Shown here: one piece after another, positions 16,622 to 24,703 of the stretch
Layout of the letters: each line of letters begins with the position of its first letter
How positions within the stretch are numbered: the stretch's first letter is position 1
Origin: Dyadobacter linearis
Lineage (GTDB): Bacteria; Bacteroidota; Bacteroidia; Cytophagales; Spirosomataceae
NCBI RefSeq assembly: GCF_907165045.1
Contig: NZ_CAJRAU010000001.1
Location: 434,001 to 498,000 of the forward strand
DNA length: 64,000 nt
Direction: 5' to 3'
Program-made: the position numbers and the translations under genes
The notes under the pieces: model-generated
The model's database searches: none
The model's input: only the letters and a program-made list of their open reading frames with translations
Told to the model about the DNA's origin: nothing

Positions 16622-17495
16622 AGGTATTTGCATGTGCATGAATGATAGTCCGGAGCTCGGGCGAATAGCCGCCGCCCATGCTGCATTGAACAGGAATATT
16701 GTGCTTTACCGCCAGCTTCAACACCATTTCGTCCCGCAGTTCGCAGCCACGAACGGTACACGACATCCTGCCAATTTTATCAGTCTCCAAAATATCCACA
16801 CCCGCCTGATAGAAGATAAAATCGGGCTTTATTTTTTCAACCAGATCGGGCAAGATACTATCTAGCATTTGCAGATATACATCGTCGCCGGTCCAGTCTT
16901 CGAGCGGTACATCGAGGTCACTTGTCTCTTTCCGAAAAGGATAGTTGTTTTTTCCGTGCATTGAAAAGGTAAAAACCTGCGGCCGGCCTGCGAATATATT
17001 GGCTGTTCCGTTTCCCTGGTGCACATCCAGATCGATGATCAGCACCTGCTTTGCTTTTCCATGATCCAGCAGATATTGCGCCGCCACCGCCTGGTCATTG
17101 ATGATACAAAACCCCTCTCCCTGATCGCGCCCGGCGTGGTGCGTACCCCCGGCGATATTGAATGCAATACCCGTCTCAAATGCTTTCAGCGCGCCTTCGA
17201 CGGTTCCGTTGGTGATACGCAGCTCCCGCTCGGCCAGCAAGGGTGTCTGCTCAAAACCGATCCGCCGCATTTCCTGGCGGGTAAGCTTTCCGTGCAGAAA
17301 CCGGTCGGCATATTCGCGGCCGTGCACCGCATATACCGCCTGCATATCGATTGGTTCCGGGTCAAAAAAATCAGACTGCTCGACAATACCTTCCCGCAAC
17401 AATTGCATGGGCAGCAGCTCATATTTATCCATTGGAAACCGGTGCCCGTCAGGCACGGGGTACTTATAAATGGGATTGAAAGCGATTGGAAACAT
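16596..17495 (-). CDS. Histone-deacetylase-family (class IV/AcuC-like) amidohydrolase
   Basis: I chose MFPIAFNPIYKYPVPDGHRFPM as start because the preceding 21 codons do not belong to the family core; the product is about 299 residues. The zinc-enzyme motifs are visible: HRFPMDKY near the N-terminus, GGTHHAGRDQGEGFC (tandem His charge relay), VLIIDLDVHQGNG (Asp and His zinc ligands), FYQAGVDILETD (third ligand Asp) and GGGYSPE. Such cytosolic enzymes remove acyl groups from lysines or polyamine-like amides. HRFPMDKYELLP points to the class IV-like bacterial branch. Its 3-prime end overlaps the convergent EEP gene by 26 bp; its start is divergent from the DUF1761 gene. Confidence 0.9.
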   Translation of the reverse strand: MFPIAFNPIYKYPVPDGHRFPMDKYELLPMQLLREGIVEQSDFFDPEPIDMQAVYAVHGREYADRFLHGKLTRQEMRRIGFEQTPLLAERELRITNGTVEGALKAFETGIAFNIAGGTHHAGRDQGEGFCIINDQAVAAQYLLDHGKAKQVLIIDLDVHQGNGTANIFAGRPQVFTFSMHGKNNYPFRKETSDLDVPLEDWTGDDVYLQMLDSILPDLVEKIKPDFIFYQAGVDILETDKIGRMSCTVRGCELRDEMVLKLAVKHNIPVQCSMGGGYSPELRTIIHAHANTFKVAAKLY

Positions 17496-17606
17496 TCGGT
17501 TGATAAAAAAATTCAGGATGGCGGGAAACCTATGACATAGGGCTGTCACCCGGGCCATTTTCCTTTGTGTTGTAGAAATAATGTTTAATCTTAAAATCGA
17601 AAGACA

Positions 17607-18023
17607 ATGGTAAATGTATTCTCCGAAATCGCATGGTTAAGTGTTTTAGCCGCATTTGTTCCTTATTTTCTTTTGGGCGCGTTGTGGTTCACCCTGCTTT
17701 TCCCCACGCCCTACAAAGTTTCCTTAGGCAGGGAAAATAACATGCCCGCAAAACCTGCACCGATATTTATTATCGGCCCGGCGATTTGCTGTCTGGTTAT
17801 TACCATCGCCAGCGCGGTATTAATGTATATGTTAAAGATCGATTCTTATGAAGGCGCGCTAAGTTTTGCATTGACCGTCGGAATCGGGTACCTGATTGCC
17901 AACACTGTCAATATTGCGATCAACCCGAATATCCCGCGGCCACTTTTGTATGGACTGATCAGCGGCGCGTATCACCTTGTTGGAATTGTCATTGTTTGTC
18001 TCATTTTGGTTGCTTTAAAATAG
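17607..18023 (+). CDS. DUF1761 family membrane protein
   Basis: The 138-residue product consists of four predicted transmembrane helices, located around IAWLSVLAAFVPYFLLGALWF, IFIIGPAICCLVITIASAVL, ALSFALTVGIGYLIANTVNIAI and LISGAYHLVGIVIVCLILVAL. The loop FPTPYKVSLGRE after the first helix and NPNIPRPL before the last fit DUF1761. The family's function is unknown; it is an inner-membrane protein. It precedes the WYL regulator gene by 92 bp on the same strand. It is divergent from the deacetylase across 111 bp. Confidence 0.8.
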   Translation: MVNVFSEIAWLSVLAAFVPYFLLGALWFTLLFPTPYKVSLGRENNMPAKPAPIFIIGPAICCLVITIASAVLMYMLKIDSYEGALSFALTVGIGYLIANTVNIAINPNIPRPLLYGLISGAYHLVGIVIVCLILVALK

Positions 18024-18115
18024 CGGTTCAATGGGGAGCGACGGATGATGTGTTACTTTTGGTTAAATTCAGCAACCGGTTATGAGCGAAAGCATGTTAC
18101 ATACTATTTGTCAAA

Positions 18116-19084
18116 ATGATTGATCCGGAAGTAACGCGTCTTTCACGTCTGGTAGCAATACTGACCCTGCTTCAAACCAAACGTGTAGTGACAGCCACCG
18201 AATTGGCGCACAGGTTTTCTGTCAGCACGCGCACGATTTACCGGGATATCAGGACACTTGAAAGTGCGGGTATTCCGGTGGTAACGCTGGAAGGAAAGGG
18301 CTACGCGATGCTCGACGGTTACAGGTTACCGCCCGTGATGTTTACGCGGGACGAAGCGATTGCGTTACTCACTGCCGAAAAGCTCGCCGCGCAGCGCACC
18401 GACGCGACCACAGCCCAACTTACCGGCGCGGCTATGGACAAACTGCGTGCCGCACTCCGCCACACCGACCGCGACCATCTCGAAACGATTGCGCCTCACA
18501 TTCAGGTACTTGAACCCGCTAGTCAGCCTGCCAATACGAATGCATACCAGCAGCTCGTGACTGCCGTCACTATTCGCTGTGTGGTGAATATCAATTATCT
18601 GGCGGCGGAAACGGGTTTGCCCACCGCTCGCGATATAGAACCGATCGGTATCTATCTGAGTCAGCACTGGCACGTGGTCGCCTATTGCAGGCTCCGGCAA
18701 GCATTCCGCGATTTCCGGCTCGATCGCATTCAAAACCTGAAACTCACGGAGGAAACATTTACCGCCCGACCCGAAACATTACAGCAATACCGGGCCGAAG
18801 AAGCGAAGCGGCGATCCAGGGAAAAGGTCGTGATCCGTTTCCAGCCAGCCGCCGTTATCCCGCCCCTCGCACAGCACATGCTGGACACCCGGCACCACTA
18901 CGGCTGGACCCACGAAAAGCCGCTACCCGACGGAAGTATAGAAATGCTATTCCTCATCGGCTCGCTCCCCTACCTCGCCACCTGGCTTCTCCCTTTCACG
19001 AATGCAGTTACAATTGTTGAGCCGGAAGAGCTGAAAATCCAGTTACAAAAGCTCGCTCAAAAGGCTTATAATCATTTTTCTTGA
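18116..19084 (+). CDS. HTH and WYL domain transcriptional regulator
   Basis: The 322-residue protein starts with a DeoR/HTH_11-type winged helix (residues 8-65: ATELAHRFSVSTRTIYRDIRTLESAGIP), followed by a linker, a WYL domain (about 140-220, with VNINYLAAETG, GIYLSQHWHVVAYCRLRQAFRDFRLDRI) and the WCX C-terminal extension ending around VEPEELKIQLQ. WYL regulators sense nucleotides or other ligands and often control metabolic or defence genes. It sits alone behind the DUF1761 gene, and a TACTTTTG -7-like element lies at 18054-18061. Targets cannot be inferred; autoregulation is plausible. Confidence 0.88.
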   Translation: MIDPEVTRLSRLVAILTLLQTKRVVTATELAHRFSVSTRTIYRDIRTLESAGIPVVTLEGKGYAMLDGYRLPPVMFTRDEAIALLTAEKLAAQRTDATTAQLTGAAMDKLRAALRHTDRDHLETIAPHIQVLEPASQPANTNAYQQLVTAVTIRCVVNINYLAAETGLPTARDIEPIGIYLSQHWHVVAYCRLRQAFRDFRLDRIQNLKLTEETFTARPETLQQYRAEEAKRRSREKVVIRFQPAAVIPPLAQHMLDTRHHYGWTHEKPLPDGSIEMLFLIGSLPYLATWLLPFTNAVTIVEPEELKIQLQKLAQKAYNHFS

Positions 19085-19092
19085 ATTATCAT

Positions 19093-19200
19093 CCCCGGGC
19101 TGAAGCCCGGGGCAATTGATTTTGTTGGCGCCTACCCCCGACCCCCTGGGAGGGGGCTTTTGCAGTTTGCATCCAGCCCGACGAAAAGTCCCTTTAGGGA
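19093..19200. repeat. REP-like palindromic repeats in tail-to-tail arrangement
   Basis: Three palindromes lie in this 160-bp gap between convergent genes. CCCCGGGCT-GA-AGCCCGGGG (19093-19112) is perfect. CCCCCT-GGG-AGGGGG followed by CTTTTG (19142-19162) comes next. The third is TCCCTTTAGGGA (19189-19200), preceded by AAAAG. The reverse complement of the last, CCCTAAATCCCTAAAGGGACTTTT-like, has the same layout as the middle unit (C-run, palindrome, then CTTTT), so the two look like inverted relatives. This resembles REP/BIME intergenic repeats seen in many bacteria. They may also act as a bidirectional terminator. Confidence 0.55.
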
Positions 19201-19244
19201 TTTAGGGTAACAGGCGCTAACGCTCACTCACGCAGGATGCGAAC

Positions 19245-20030
19245 TTAACGTGATTTTTCCATAATCCACTGGCGGCCCCTATTGCGGTATCCGTGGATAT
19301 TGGCACTGATAAAAATAATCACAGCAGCGCCGATAGCCGTGTATACAACCGGCTGCGCGCCATTCCAGTTGGCGACGGCCACCGCTACCAGCGCCCACAC
19401 ACCGACCATCGCCGATTCGCGCAGGTTTCGTTTCCAGGTAATTGCGATATTAATGGCCGCAGCGGCCAGGATCATACCAATAGTCCAGGTTTGCGCCGAA
19501 AGACCGAATCCGTTCCATTCAATTTTAGTAAGGTAAGCCGCAACATTCGCGATCAATGCAACATTGATCCAGCCCAGGTAAAAGGCGAAAGGCCAGCTTT
19601 CCAGTGCGATCCGCTTGAAAGAAATGAGGTCCATCTGCATTCTGGTGGCGATGACAATGCGGATCAGGCAGATGAGCAGCCCGATCATAATGATGACAGA
19701 CAAGCCGGTGTAATCATAAAGCCAGGCGATGACCCACAGGCAATTAGCAACGCACGAAAGCACAAAAGTCCACCCGATCCTGTTCACCACTTCCGGCGTT
19801 TCGCTTTTCCCGAACAAACCTTTGCTTTGATATATCACAAAACCGATCAGTCCCAGGTAGATAAAACCCCAGATCGAAAAGGCATAACCCGCCGGCGTGA
19901 AAAGGTTTTCGTATGAAGCCGACACTGAGGCCATTGTTTCATTATTGAATACACCCGTGTTTGACAGGTAATTCACGATGATCGTTACAATGAGGGCGAC
20001 TATATTCGATATCTGTAAGGTCTTTTGCAT
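19245..20030 (-). CDS. TspO/MBR-like tryptophan-rich membrane protein
   Basis: The chosen start MQKTLQISNIVALIVTIIVNYL gives about 261 residues; an upstream Met at 20057 would add MKKISILNI. Seven or more hydrophobic segments are seen. Characteristic motifs are FTPAGYAFSIWGFIYLGL near residue 45-62 and repeated Trp-rich stretches (ESWPFAFYLGWINVAL, AQTWTIGM), fitting the extended TspO/tryptophan-rich sensory branch common in Bacteroidota. TspO relatives bind porphyrins or lipids in the membrane; the function of this longer branch is unknown. It is convergent with the WYL regulator gene across the repeat region and 74 bp downstream of the DUF4249 stop. Confidence 0.8.
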   Translation of the reverse strand: MQKTLQISNIVALIVTIIVNYLSNTGVFNNETMASVSASYENLFTPAGYAFSIWGFIYLGLIGFVIYQSKGLFGKSETPEVVNRIGWTFVLSCVANCLWVIAWLYDYTGLSVIIMIGLLICLIRIVIATRMQMDLISFKRIALESWPFAFYLGWINVALIANVAAYLTKIEWNGFGLSAQTWTIGMILAAAAINIAITWKRNLRESAMVGVWALVAVAVANWNGAQPVVYTAIGAAVIIFISANIHGYRNRGRQWIMEKSR

Positions 20031-20131
20031 AATATTTAGTATTGATATTTTCTTCAAATGCGAAAAAAGTCAATACACAATTATTGTTCCCGGAAGTCGC
20101 AGAGCAGCACCAGCCTGCCTGATCCGCTATT

Positions 20132-21280
20132 TTACCAGAAAGAAGGTCGCTCAGTGGTTCCTCCGGCAGTGCGGCAGTCGGCGCAGTTGGATGATGCTAC
20201 CAATACCGAATCTGCCCGAATGCCCCAATACGTCAGCAGCAATTGGGCGGTATTCAATGCACAATCGTCGTCGCGCCCCCTGCATCTTAGTGGAATTGTG
20301 TCGGGCTCGGTACACCTTGGGAAACTCCCCAATTTGGGTGTGATCGTAAGTCTGCGCGTTTCCTCCGTCGAGGCGCTGAAATACCCAAAAACCAAATCTG
20401 CCGGGTCCGAAATGTTCCGGATATTCCCTGTCACCTGAGAAGGTTGCGGGTCAAAAAGGCTTCCTGTCGCCTGGGTGGTTTTCGCCAGATCTGTCCAGTA
20501 TTCGAAAGCGGGTCGCGACAGTCCGTACTGTTTAACGAGGATACTATATTTAATGTAAAGCTTATTGGTAGAGACCGGTACCCTGTTTAGTGGGAGGTTC
20601 TTAATAATATCGCTGCTCAGCCGGATTGTACTCCCCAGCAAAATACTGCCCGATTTTTTGCGCCCCCAGCATTTATTGATATTCTCTTTTCTGATAACAA
20701 CCTGTTCGTCAACCTTTTCCAATGCCGAATAGTAAGTAGCGTCATACTCCCAGGTCTCATCGAATTTCCATCGGTAAAATTGCGTCCGGTTCTGCGCGTC
20801 GTGGGTATTCACATAAAAAACCGCCTCGTTCTGCACTGGGTCAACTTTGTAGGTCAGACTATCGATCTTCGGCGTGCGGTTTACAGCCACATATTCCGAC
20901 AGGTATTCGTGCCCGTTCTCAGTTATGATCCGGATCCTGTATTTACCAGACATATTATATAAACGCGGCGGGAGCTGGTACAGGCCATTTTTGATTTCAG
21001 CAAATGTATGCACTACTCCGGCTTCCTCTTCCACCGTCACTGAAGCGCCTGTTACGATAACCGGCGGCGTATTTGTATTCACATGCTGCGTCCTTCGCAG
21101 CTCGATCCGGCTGGTATCCGTTCCGCCCGCATTGAAAAAACCATCGACAACCAGGTAGTTTCCATCCGAATTGATTTCAGGTGGCGAAAACGGCTCGATA
21201 CAGCTTTCTGTAAGAAACAGGAGCAAAGACAACAGCAGCAAAGCAGTGAAAAGCGGACTGAACGATCTGGGATTTTTCAC
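20132..21280 (-). CDS. DUF4249 family lipoprotein
   Basis: The 382-residue protein starts with a signal peptide and a lipobox ending LTESC (Cys27). The mature part begins IEPFSPPEINSDGNYLVVDGFF and shows the pattern GASVTVEEEAGVVHTFAEIKNGLYQLP and YRIRIITENGHEYLSEY typical of DUF4249. The C-terminal part has a cysteine cluster (CWGRKKSG, FPRCTEPDTIPLRCRGRDDDC and NCADC). DUF4249 lipoproteins usually sit beside a TonB-dependent receptor and likely act at the outer membrane. Here no receptor is adjacent: upstream is the divergent MutS-like gene, downstream the TspO-like gene. Function is unknown. Confidence 0.85.
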   Translation of the reverse strand: MKNPRSFSPLFTALLLLSLLLFLTESCIEPFSPPEINSDGNYLVVDGFFNAGGTDTSRIELRRTQHVNTNTPPVIVTGASVTVEEEAGVVHTFAEIKNGLYQLPPRLYNMSGKYRIRIITENGHEYLSEYVAVNRTPKIDSLTYKVDPVQNEAVFYVNTHDAQNRTQFYRWKFDETWEYDATYYSALEKVDEQVVIRKENINKCWGRKKSGSILLGSTIRLSSDIIKNLPLNRVPVSTNKLYIKYSILVKQYGLSRPAFEYWTDLAKTTQATGSLFDPQPSQVTGNIRNISDPADLVFGYFSASTEETRRLTITPKLGSFPRCTEPDTIPLRCRGRDDDCALNTAQLLLTYWGIRADSVLVASSNCADCRTAGGTTERPSFW

Positions 21281-21490
21281 TTCGTCAATGATTTAAATGA
21301 CCTTAAATCAAATTGCGGTAACCGGGTAAATTGTAGAAATACATTTTTGACTTGTGCTTAAAAGAGTTGGCGCAGCAAACAATACCTGACTTTTGGGCCG
21401 AAAAATTTTGGGAATGTTATAAATTAACGCCGGTTCTATGCCAGGGCGGCACTACACTTACTGCACTGCGTTTTCTATGGAACGATATCA

Positions 21491-23071
21491 ATGAAATCTT
21501 CTTCAAAAAAGGATCTGCAACCCGGGATTAAAACGGGCTTTTTTAATTTCAGTCAGATCGAAAAATACTTCGTGAATGCCGGGCAGGAAAACGTTTTCCA
21601 GCGAATATCCGACCGGACTTTTCAGGATCTTGACCTTGAAGATGTATTCCGGTTCATCGACAGAACCGTTTCCTCTGTTGGCCAGCAGTATCTCTACCAC
21701 CACATACGCACGATTCCACTGGGCACTTCGCGCACCGAAAAGCTGGGAAGCTTTATTTCCATTTTAACCAAAAACCCTACTTTGAGAGCTACTGCGTCAG
21801 CAAGTATATCGAAACTCAACCAGAAAGACGCTTATTACATTACCTCGCTCTTCCAGGAGAAATACATGCCTCGACCGAAATGGTTCTGGCTCATTCAATG
21901 CCTTTCAGGTCTGAGCGTTGCCGCAGTGTTGCTTTCCTTCTTTTTGCCTCAAATCCTGATTTTCCTGATCGTCCTTTTACCTGTTAACCTGGGCATTCAC
22001 TATTGGAATAAAAACCATTTGTACAGATACGCCAGCTCACTTCCCCAGCTCGTTTTGCTTAACAAAACCGCCCGCAACCTATTAAAAACTGCGGAATTTG
22101 AAGGAGGAGATCCCGATTTTCAAAAGTCGGTGCGCGTACTTGACCGGCTTGGTATTACGATGTCTGTTTTCCAAATTGAGGCCAAACTGCAAAGTGAGGT
22201 CGGGCAGTTCATTGAATACTTTCTGGAACTGATCAAGGCGCTGTTTCTAGTCGAGCCGGTCCTGCTTTTTGCTACATTGAAAATGCTGGATAACAGGCGG
22301 CAGGATATCAGTAATGTGTTTCATTTTGTGGCAGGACTGGATGTAGCACTTTCTACAATGAATCTGCGCGAAAGTCTCCCTCACTACTGCGAGCCGACAT
22401 TTGTAACAGACAACAAACTGACCATCAATGAAGTATATCACCCGCTAATCTTCAACGGAGTTGCAAACAACATCGAACTCAACAGCAGGTCGGCTCTCCT
22501 GACGGGCTCGAATATGTCCGGCAAAACTACCTTTATCCGTACCATCGGTATCAATGCAATTCTTGGTCAGACGATCCGCACGTGTTTTGCAAAGGAATTC
22601 GTCATGCCGGTTATGCAGGTACATTCTTCTATCCGGATATCCGACGATCTGCTTGGCGAGAAAAGCTATTATTTTGAAGAAGTAATGACGGTCAGGCAAC
22701 TATTGGAAGAGAGCAGGACCGGCGCCTGCAATCTGTTCCTGCTCGACGAACTTTTCAAAGGTACCAATTCCGTGGAACGCATTGCGGTGGGCAAATCGGT
22801 GCTCAGTTACCTTACGCAAGGCGGAAATCTGGTACTTGTTTCCACCCACGACCGTGAGCTGGCAGATTATCTGACAGACACTTTTGACCTCTATCATTTC
22901 ACCGAAGTGATCGATGGGAACGATATTCATTTTGACTACAAGATCAAGCCGGGAAAACTGACCACAACGAACGCAATCAGGATCCTCGAACTAAACAACT
23001 ACCCTGCGGAAGTTGTAAATGAAGCACTTAGGCTGTCGGCACAAATGAAAGAAGCCAGCGATAACAAATAA
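21491..23071 (+). CDS. MutS-family ATPase with membrane segments
   Basis: The 526-residue protein has a MutS-like core (clamp/lever helices, about 30-125 and 190-330) and a MutS domain V ATPase. Walker A is TGSNMSGKTT near residues 337-346; Walker B is FLLDELFKG near 416-424. A following STHDREL loop fits the signature. Two adjacent hydrophobic helices at about 131-171 (WFWLIQCLSGLSVAAVLLSF and LIFLIVLLPVNLG) suggest it is anchored in the inner membrane. Mismatch-recognition domain I is absent, so classic mismatch repair is unlikely. Such membrane MutS-like proteins are common in Bacteroidota but uncharacterised. The convergent GH30 gene ends 10 bp after its stop. Confidence 0.88.
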   Translation: MKSSSKKDLQPGIKTGFFNFSQIEKYFVNAGQENVFQRISDRTFQDLDLEDVFRFIDRTVSSVGQQYLYHHIRTIPLGTSRTEKLGSFISILTKNPTLRATASASISKLNQKDAYYITSLFQEKYMPRPKWFWLIQCLSGLSVAAVLLSFFLPQILIFLIVLLPVNLGIHYWNKNHLYRYASSLPQLVLLNKTARNLLKTAEFEGGDPDFQKSVRVLDRLGITMSVFQIEAKLQSEVGQFIEYFLELIKALFLVEPVLLFATLKMLDNRRQDISNVFHFVAGLDVALSTMNLRESLPHYCEPTFVTDNKLTINEVYHPLIFNGVANNIELNSRSALLTGSNMSGKTTFIRTIGINAILGQTIRTCFAKEFVMPVMQVHSSIRISDDLLGEKSYYFEEVMTVRQLLEESRTGACNLFLLDELFKGTNSVERIAVGKSVLSYLTQGGNLVLVSTHDRELADYLTDTFDLYHFTEVIDGNDIHFDYKIKPGKLTTTNAIRILELNNYPAEVVNEALRLSAQMKEASDNK

Positions 23072-23081
23072 AGAAAGCCCC

Positions 23082-24515
23082 TTACCAAACGTAGGTTCCA
23101 ACTGACCCCGGTAACAGGGTCGCAGTCGAGAAACTGTTTCCATCCTGGATCTGAAAACGCAGCTCACTTTGAGTATCATTCAAAACGATTAGCACTTTTA
23201 TACCCTCCGGCGTCTTGAAAGCGACATTTGGAAGCTTTTCATCCATATTGGACCCAATCCGCACTGAACCCGGCCGCACAAATTTCGACGCGTGGGCCAC
23301 GACATAATAGGATGCATTTCTCGTCACCTTATCTCCATCAATCGTCACGCCTCCGAGACAACGATCGCAGCCGCCACGATCGGTAAACGGGCGGTTTTCA
23401 GGGTTACTTGACAGGTTCCATTCCAGTACCGTCCGACTCCAGTTGCGGGTCGAGCCAATTGTGAGTTTCTTAATATGGTCTTTGAAATCCTCGGCAAACT
23501 TGCCCGGCGCGCCCATCCATTGCTCGGTGAAATACAGATTTTTATCGGGATGCGCCTTATGAACTTCCGAAAGCGCCTCGATCTTCCCGCCATACAAATG
23601 GAATGCGGAACCGTCAATGTATTTTTTAGCTTCTGGATCATCCAGGATCGAGATCGGGTATTCGGGTTTATCCGCGTTGTGATCGTAAATAATGATCTTC
23701 GTTTTGAGCTTAGCCGTTTTGAATGCTGGCCCAAGGTGGTTTTTCACAAAAATGGCCTGATCCTTCGCGAGCATCAGCAAACTTGGATTATTACCTGGAT
23801 GCAGCGGTTCATTTTGTACGGTAACCGCGTCAATCCGAATGCCAAGCTTTTGCATTTCCTGAATATAGCGGACAAAATACCTGGCATAAGCGTCGTAAAA
23901 TTCGGGTTTGAGGCTGCCTCCGCGTGTGTCACCATTATCTTTCATCCAAACCGGCGGCGACCAGGGCGATCCCAGAATTTTTAGTTTTGGATTGATAGCC
24001 AGAATTTCCGTTAAAACCGGGATTACGTCCTGTTTATCCAAACTGAGGTCAAAACGTTTCATCTCCGGATCGGTCTCTCCTTTCGGCAAATCATTGTACG
24101 AGAATATCTTCTCATTCAGGTCGGAGGCTCCGATGCTGACGCGCAGGTAAGCCATTCCAATGTTGTTTCCATTCGTTGCGAAAAGCTCTTTCAATAATGC
24201 AGCCCGTGCACTTTTGCTCATCGCGATCAGATGCGACGTGCTGCCACCAGTAAGTGTAAAACCAAATCCGTCTATCGACTGGAACTTCTCATTTTCGTCA
24301 ATCTTAATCACCAAATCATTCGTTTTCTCAGATCCGAATCGCAGTGCCGCCGGTTGCTTTGCAAATAGTGCCGACTTGTCTGCATTGGTCAGCCACACTT
24401 CGCCGCTACTTTTCCGTGACTGCGCCGCCGCAAAACTTGCGGTTAACAGGAGTATGATGAATAAAAACAGGCAGTTGGAAAGTATTCGAAACGATTGGCT
24501 TTGACTGATTGACAT
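23082..24515 (-). CDS. GH30-family glycoside hydrolase (exported glucosylceramidase/beta-glucanase type)
   Basis: I set the start at MSISQSQSFRILSNCLF, eight codons into the frame, because it precedes the signal peptide directly (cleavage near SFAAAQ). A (beta/alpha)8 barrel follows, then a small beta-sandwich. Counted from the longer start at 24539, the acid/base Glu244 lies in VQNEPL and the nucleophile Glu339 in YFTEQW, both hallmarks of GH30. GFGFTLTGGS and SPWSPPVWMK also fit. Known GH30 activities include beta-1,6-glucanase, glucosylceramidase and xylanase. Linkage to a SusC/SusD pair and regulator suggests action on a surface-delivered beta-glucan, possibly beta-1,6-glucan; this remains inference. 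Its promoter carries the shared 13-mer. Confidence 0.9.
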   Translation of the reverse strand: MSISQSQSFRILSNCLFLFIILLLTASFAAAQSRKSSGEVWLTNADKSALFAKQPAALRFGSEKTNDLVIKIDENEKFQSIDGFGFTLTGGSTSHLIAMSKSARAALLKELFATNGNNIGMAYLRVSIGASDLNEKIFSYNDLPKGETDPEMKRFDLSLDKQDVIPVLTEILAINPKLKILGSPWSPPVWMKDNGDTRGGSLKPEFYDAYARYFVRYIQEMQKLGIRIDAVTVQNEPLHPGNNPSLLMLAKDQAIFVKNHLGPAFKTAKLKTKIIIYDHNADKPEYPISILDDPEAKKYIDGSAFHLYGGKIEALSEVHKAHPDKNLYFTEQWMGAPGKFAEDFKDHIKKLTIGSTRNWSRTVLEWNLSSNPENRPFTDRGGCDRCLGGVTIDGDKVTRNASYYVVAHASKFVRPGSVRIGSNMDEKLPNVAFKTPEGIKVLIVLNDTQSELRFQIQDGNSFSTATLLPGSVGTYVW

Positions 24516-24589
24516 AGGTATTTGCGGAAAAGTGTTCACTATAAATGTATGTTGAAAAACACTGAAAATTATGTAATATATTGCGAACC

Positions 24590-24643
24590 CAAATGTAACG
24601 GCGCCTGCACAATTCTGCGAAAAAGTGGCTACTACATTACTAC
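24590..24643 (-). promoter_or_regulatory. GH30 promoter: TACATTTG -7 element and ACTACATTACTAC operator
   Basis: Reading toward the GH30 gene (minus strand), a -7 box TACATTTG lies at 24597-24590, and the 13-mer (plus-strand ACTACATTACTAC) at 24631-24643, a gap of 33 bp. The identical 13-mer with a 34-bp gap to a TAACTTTG box recurs upstream of susC (32507-32519), in the same orientation. No good -33 element is seen, as expected for an activator-dependent promoter. The divergent regulator gene starts at 24704. Confidence 0.7.
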
Positions 24644-24703
24644 ACCAAACAGTAAAAATTGCAAAATAACAGCATTGGCAGGCGTTTTAAGTACGTCAGC
24701 AAA

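Noticed and set aside
19093-19200. Insertion-sequence remnant
   Set aside because: There are palindromes but no transposase fragment or target duplication; REP-like repeats explain the structure better.
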